This document shows, piece after piece, positions 23,684 through 25,278 of a DNA stretch of 25,278 nt; the first letter of the stretch is position 1, and each line of letters starts with the position of its first letter. A model generated the notes under the pieces. The model searched no databases. It saw only the letters and a program-made list of their open reading frames with translations, and had not been told where the DNA came from. This stretch comes from RGIG3102 sp964525015 (GTDB lineage: Bacteria > Bacillota > Clostridia > Oscillospirales > Ruminococcaceae): assembly GCA_964525015.1 (NCBI GenBank), contig CAZGFY010000027.1:1-25278 (forward strand), given 5' to 3'. The position numbers and the translations under genes are program-made.

Positions 23684-24727
23684 TTAATAATGAACAACAT
23701 TACCAGCTGATTTTATACTATCGACTAATGGCTTCCCTTCCTCGCTTAATATATAATCAAGGCTAGTTTGTGGAAGCATTAATTTTAATAATTCTATATC
23801 ATCCTTTTGCACTGCTTCCCTTACAGTTGACGCACTTATCACCATTCCATTTATCTCTTTTCTTTTGATAACTATAACTTCAACACCCTCTTCTTTTAAA
23901 ACTTTCGCCATTGTTTTATTGTATAAATTAGTAACTACACTAGTTGGCTCTTCACCTACATATCTATGCGTTAATTCTAGAGTTTTAGCTATTTTTGAAA
24001 AAATTGTTGTATCAAGTAAAGTTTGGCTTAGGATAACATCTTCCTTGTCCTTTTGAAAATAGCTTGGGAATGTGCTCGTTGAAATAATATAGTCCCCTGT
24101 GTCGTGGTATATTATATTATCTAGGTGTGCTGTTCCTTCTTTTATTAGTTTTTTCCTTGTTTTATAAGGGACAATACTCGCATCTTCGCTAACCATAAAT
24201 AAATGCACTATATCATTTTCTTTTGATGCAGTTTCAACTAAGTATTGATGACCTAGTGTAAAAGGATTTGCATTCATAACTAGTGCTGCTACTCTTGATT
24301 TTTTTTGTGCAGTTTGTTTTAATTTATCTAAATATTTTGAAAATCCACCTTTTTGAGTTTCCATAAAGACTAATTTATCTTCAATTGTTGCAACTTCATT
24401 GAATCCCAAATCTTTAAAAAACTTTGCAGAATCTACTTTTGTATAGATATAAAGATGGATATTCCCTCTTTCTGCTTGCACCTCAAAAAGATGAGTTACT
24501 ATTAAATTCATAAGTCCTTCGCCTTGATAATCACTGCTAACAGCCATACATCTTAATGTATTCATAAAGCAGCTACCTGTTGCTATAATTTCCATATCAT
24601 CATTATAAATAGCACAGGTGTAATCAAGGTTATCATCTTTTCGAATTCCCTCTTTTTGCAAAAGTTTTTCTATTAAATCCTTGCTCCTTTTATCACTATC
24701 ATAAACTTTAGATACTGTATAACTCAT
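23684..24727 (-). CDS. citC: [Citrate (pro-3S)-lyase] ligase
   Basis: The 347-aa protein combines an N-terminal GNAT-like domain (about 35-125, with VSSDYQGEGLMNLIV as the acyl-CoA loop) and a C-terminal nucleotidyltransferase domain with NPFTLGHQYLVE (T157-x-G-H160) and ISASTVR (297-303). CitC uses ATP and acetate to acetylate the prosthetic thiol on the acyl-carrier subunit of citrate lyase, activating it for citrate fermentation. Length and motifs are normal. The ribosome site is aggggaaat. citD, citE, citF and citX are not in this window: the gene ends convergently against the FapA gene, so it is not followed by a cit operon here. Confidence 0.92.
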   Translation of the reverse strand: MSYTVSKVYDSDKRSKDLIEKLLQKEGIRKDDNLDYTCAIYNDDMEIIATGSCFMNTLRCMAVSSDYQGEGLMNLIVTHLFEVQAERGNIHLYIYTKVDSAKFFKDLGFNEVATIEDKLVFMETQKGGFSKYLDKLKQTAQKKSRVAALVMNANPFTLGHQYLVETASKENDIVHLFMVSEDASIVPYKTRKKLIKEGTAHLDNIIYHDTGDYIISTSTFPSYFQKDKEDVILSQTLLDTTIFSKIAKTLELTHRYVGEEPTSVVTNLYNKTMAKVLKEEGVEVIVIKRKEINGMVISASTVREAVQKDDIELLKLMLPQTSLDYILSEEGKPLVDSIKSAGNVVHY

Positions 24728-24821
24728 AATATTTCCCCTTTAATCTTAATTTAAATCTTATATTATACAAATTAGTATAACATAAATTTTATTTAAATTA
24801 TACTACTTTATATAATTATCT

Positions 24822-24859
24822 ATAAAAGGTTATCGCCGTTAAGGCAATAACCTTTTATA
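24822..24859. terminator. Strong hairpin, probably a terminator, upstream of citC
   Basis: Stem ataaaaggttatcgcc with ggcaataaccttttat (one G-U pair) around a gttaa loop, A-rich to the left and T-containing to the right. It may end a minus-strand transcript entering from the right-hand side of the window or insulate citC from the repeat array. Confidence 0.55.
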
Positions 24860-24882
24860 ATTTATGTAATATACATATTAGC

Positions 24883-25278
24883 GACGTTTTATGTAATCAC
24901 CTTAGCGATTTGCCTGCGCTACTCTTTGCAGGCAAATAAAACTCGAATAAATAATCGAAACAGCGTGTAGATTATTTATATGATAAACATATCAACGACG
25001 TTTTATGTAATCACCTTAGCGATTTGCCTGCGCTACTCTTTGCAGGCAAATAAAACTCGAATAAATAATCGAAACAGCGTGTAGATTATTTATATGATAA
25101 ACATATCAACGACGTTTTATGTAATCACCTTAGCGATTTGCCTGCGCTACTCTTTGCAGGCAAATAAAACTCGAATAAATAATCGAAACAGCGTGTAGAT
25201 TATTTATATGATAAACATATCAACGACGTTTTATGTAATCACCTTAGCGATTTGCCTGCGCTACTCTTTGCAGGCAAA
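24883..25278. repeat. Perfect 114-bp tandem repeat array (three full units plus 54 bp, continuing past the window)
   Basis: Units begin at 24883, 24997, 25111 and 25225 and are identical base for base where visible. Each holds two hairpins: atttgcctgc / gcaggcaaat (10 bp, 10-nt loop) and ataaataatc / gattatttat (10 bp, 13-nt loop), separated by aaaactcga. The 22 bases before the first unit are a decayed version of the unit's end. No open frame spans the units, and there are no variable spacers. Confidence 0.95.

Noticed and set aside
24883..25278. CRISPR array
   Set aside because: The 114-bp units are identical throughout with no variable spacers, and no cas gene is visible.

Overview
This 25.3 kb window is very AT-rich. 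It reads as a low-GC Gram-positive anaerobe of the Clostridia: a pyruvate formate-lyase operon, a citrate-lyase ligase, FapA and YjfB-type motility-associated proteins, a Cache-type chemoreceptor, EAL-domain c-di-GMP proteins, purine-rich Shine-Dalgarno sites and textbook TTGACA/TATAAT promoters. No rRNA, tRNA, transposase, integrase or CRISPR array was found. Assignment below class is inference.

Region 1 (1-4640) is a five-gene, same-strand cassette that looks like an accessory or defence-type module: an RNase H/RuvC-fold-like protein, a Hanks-type Ser/Thr kinase, a membrane-anchored coiled-coil protein interrupted by an in-frame stop, a protein ending in a zinc ribbon, and an OLD-type ABC-ATPase/TOPRIM nuclease behind its own palindromic site. 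It ends in 650 bp of gene debris and terminators (4641-5300).

Region 2 (5315-9500) holds a soluble DUF5610-like protein and then the pfl operon. Pyruvate formate-lyase is encoded as two polypeptides: a 709-aa body with the Cys-Cys active site, and a separate 79-aa protein with the glycyl-radical segment. The activating enzyme PflA follows. A consensus promoter and a dyad precede the operon; a strong terminator ends it.

Region 3 (9555-12197) is one 880-aa gene in which a carotenoid-cleavage-oxygenase-like beta-propeller, with all four expected iron-binding histidines, is fused to a C-terminal START-like lipid-binding domain. This is a surprising architecture, and an oxygenase family is unexpected beside an anaerobic fermentation operon.

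Region 4 (12198-24727) is mainly signalling and surface biology: a 274-bp terminal-inverted-repeat element with diverged relatives nearby, YjfB, a chemoreceptor, a phage-lysin-like amidase/glucosaminidase, a pentapeptide-repeat protein, two transmembrane EAL proteins with decayed GGDEF domains, a MerR regulator with a classic 19-bp-spacer promoter, FapA, and an apparently orphan CitC.

Region 5 (24883-25278) is a perfect 114-bp tandem repeat, each unit with two hairpins, running off the end of the window.

The strongest candidates for something undescribed are the oxygenase-START fusion, the split pyruvate formate-lyase, the kinase/RuvC-like/coiled-coil/zinc-ribbon/OLD cassette, and the two repeat families.
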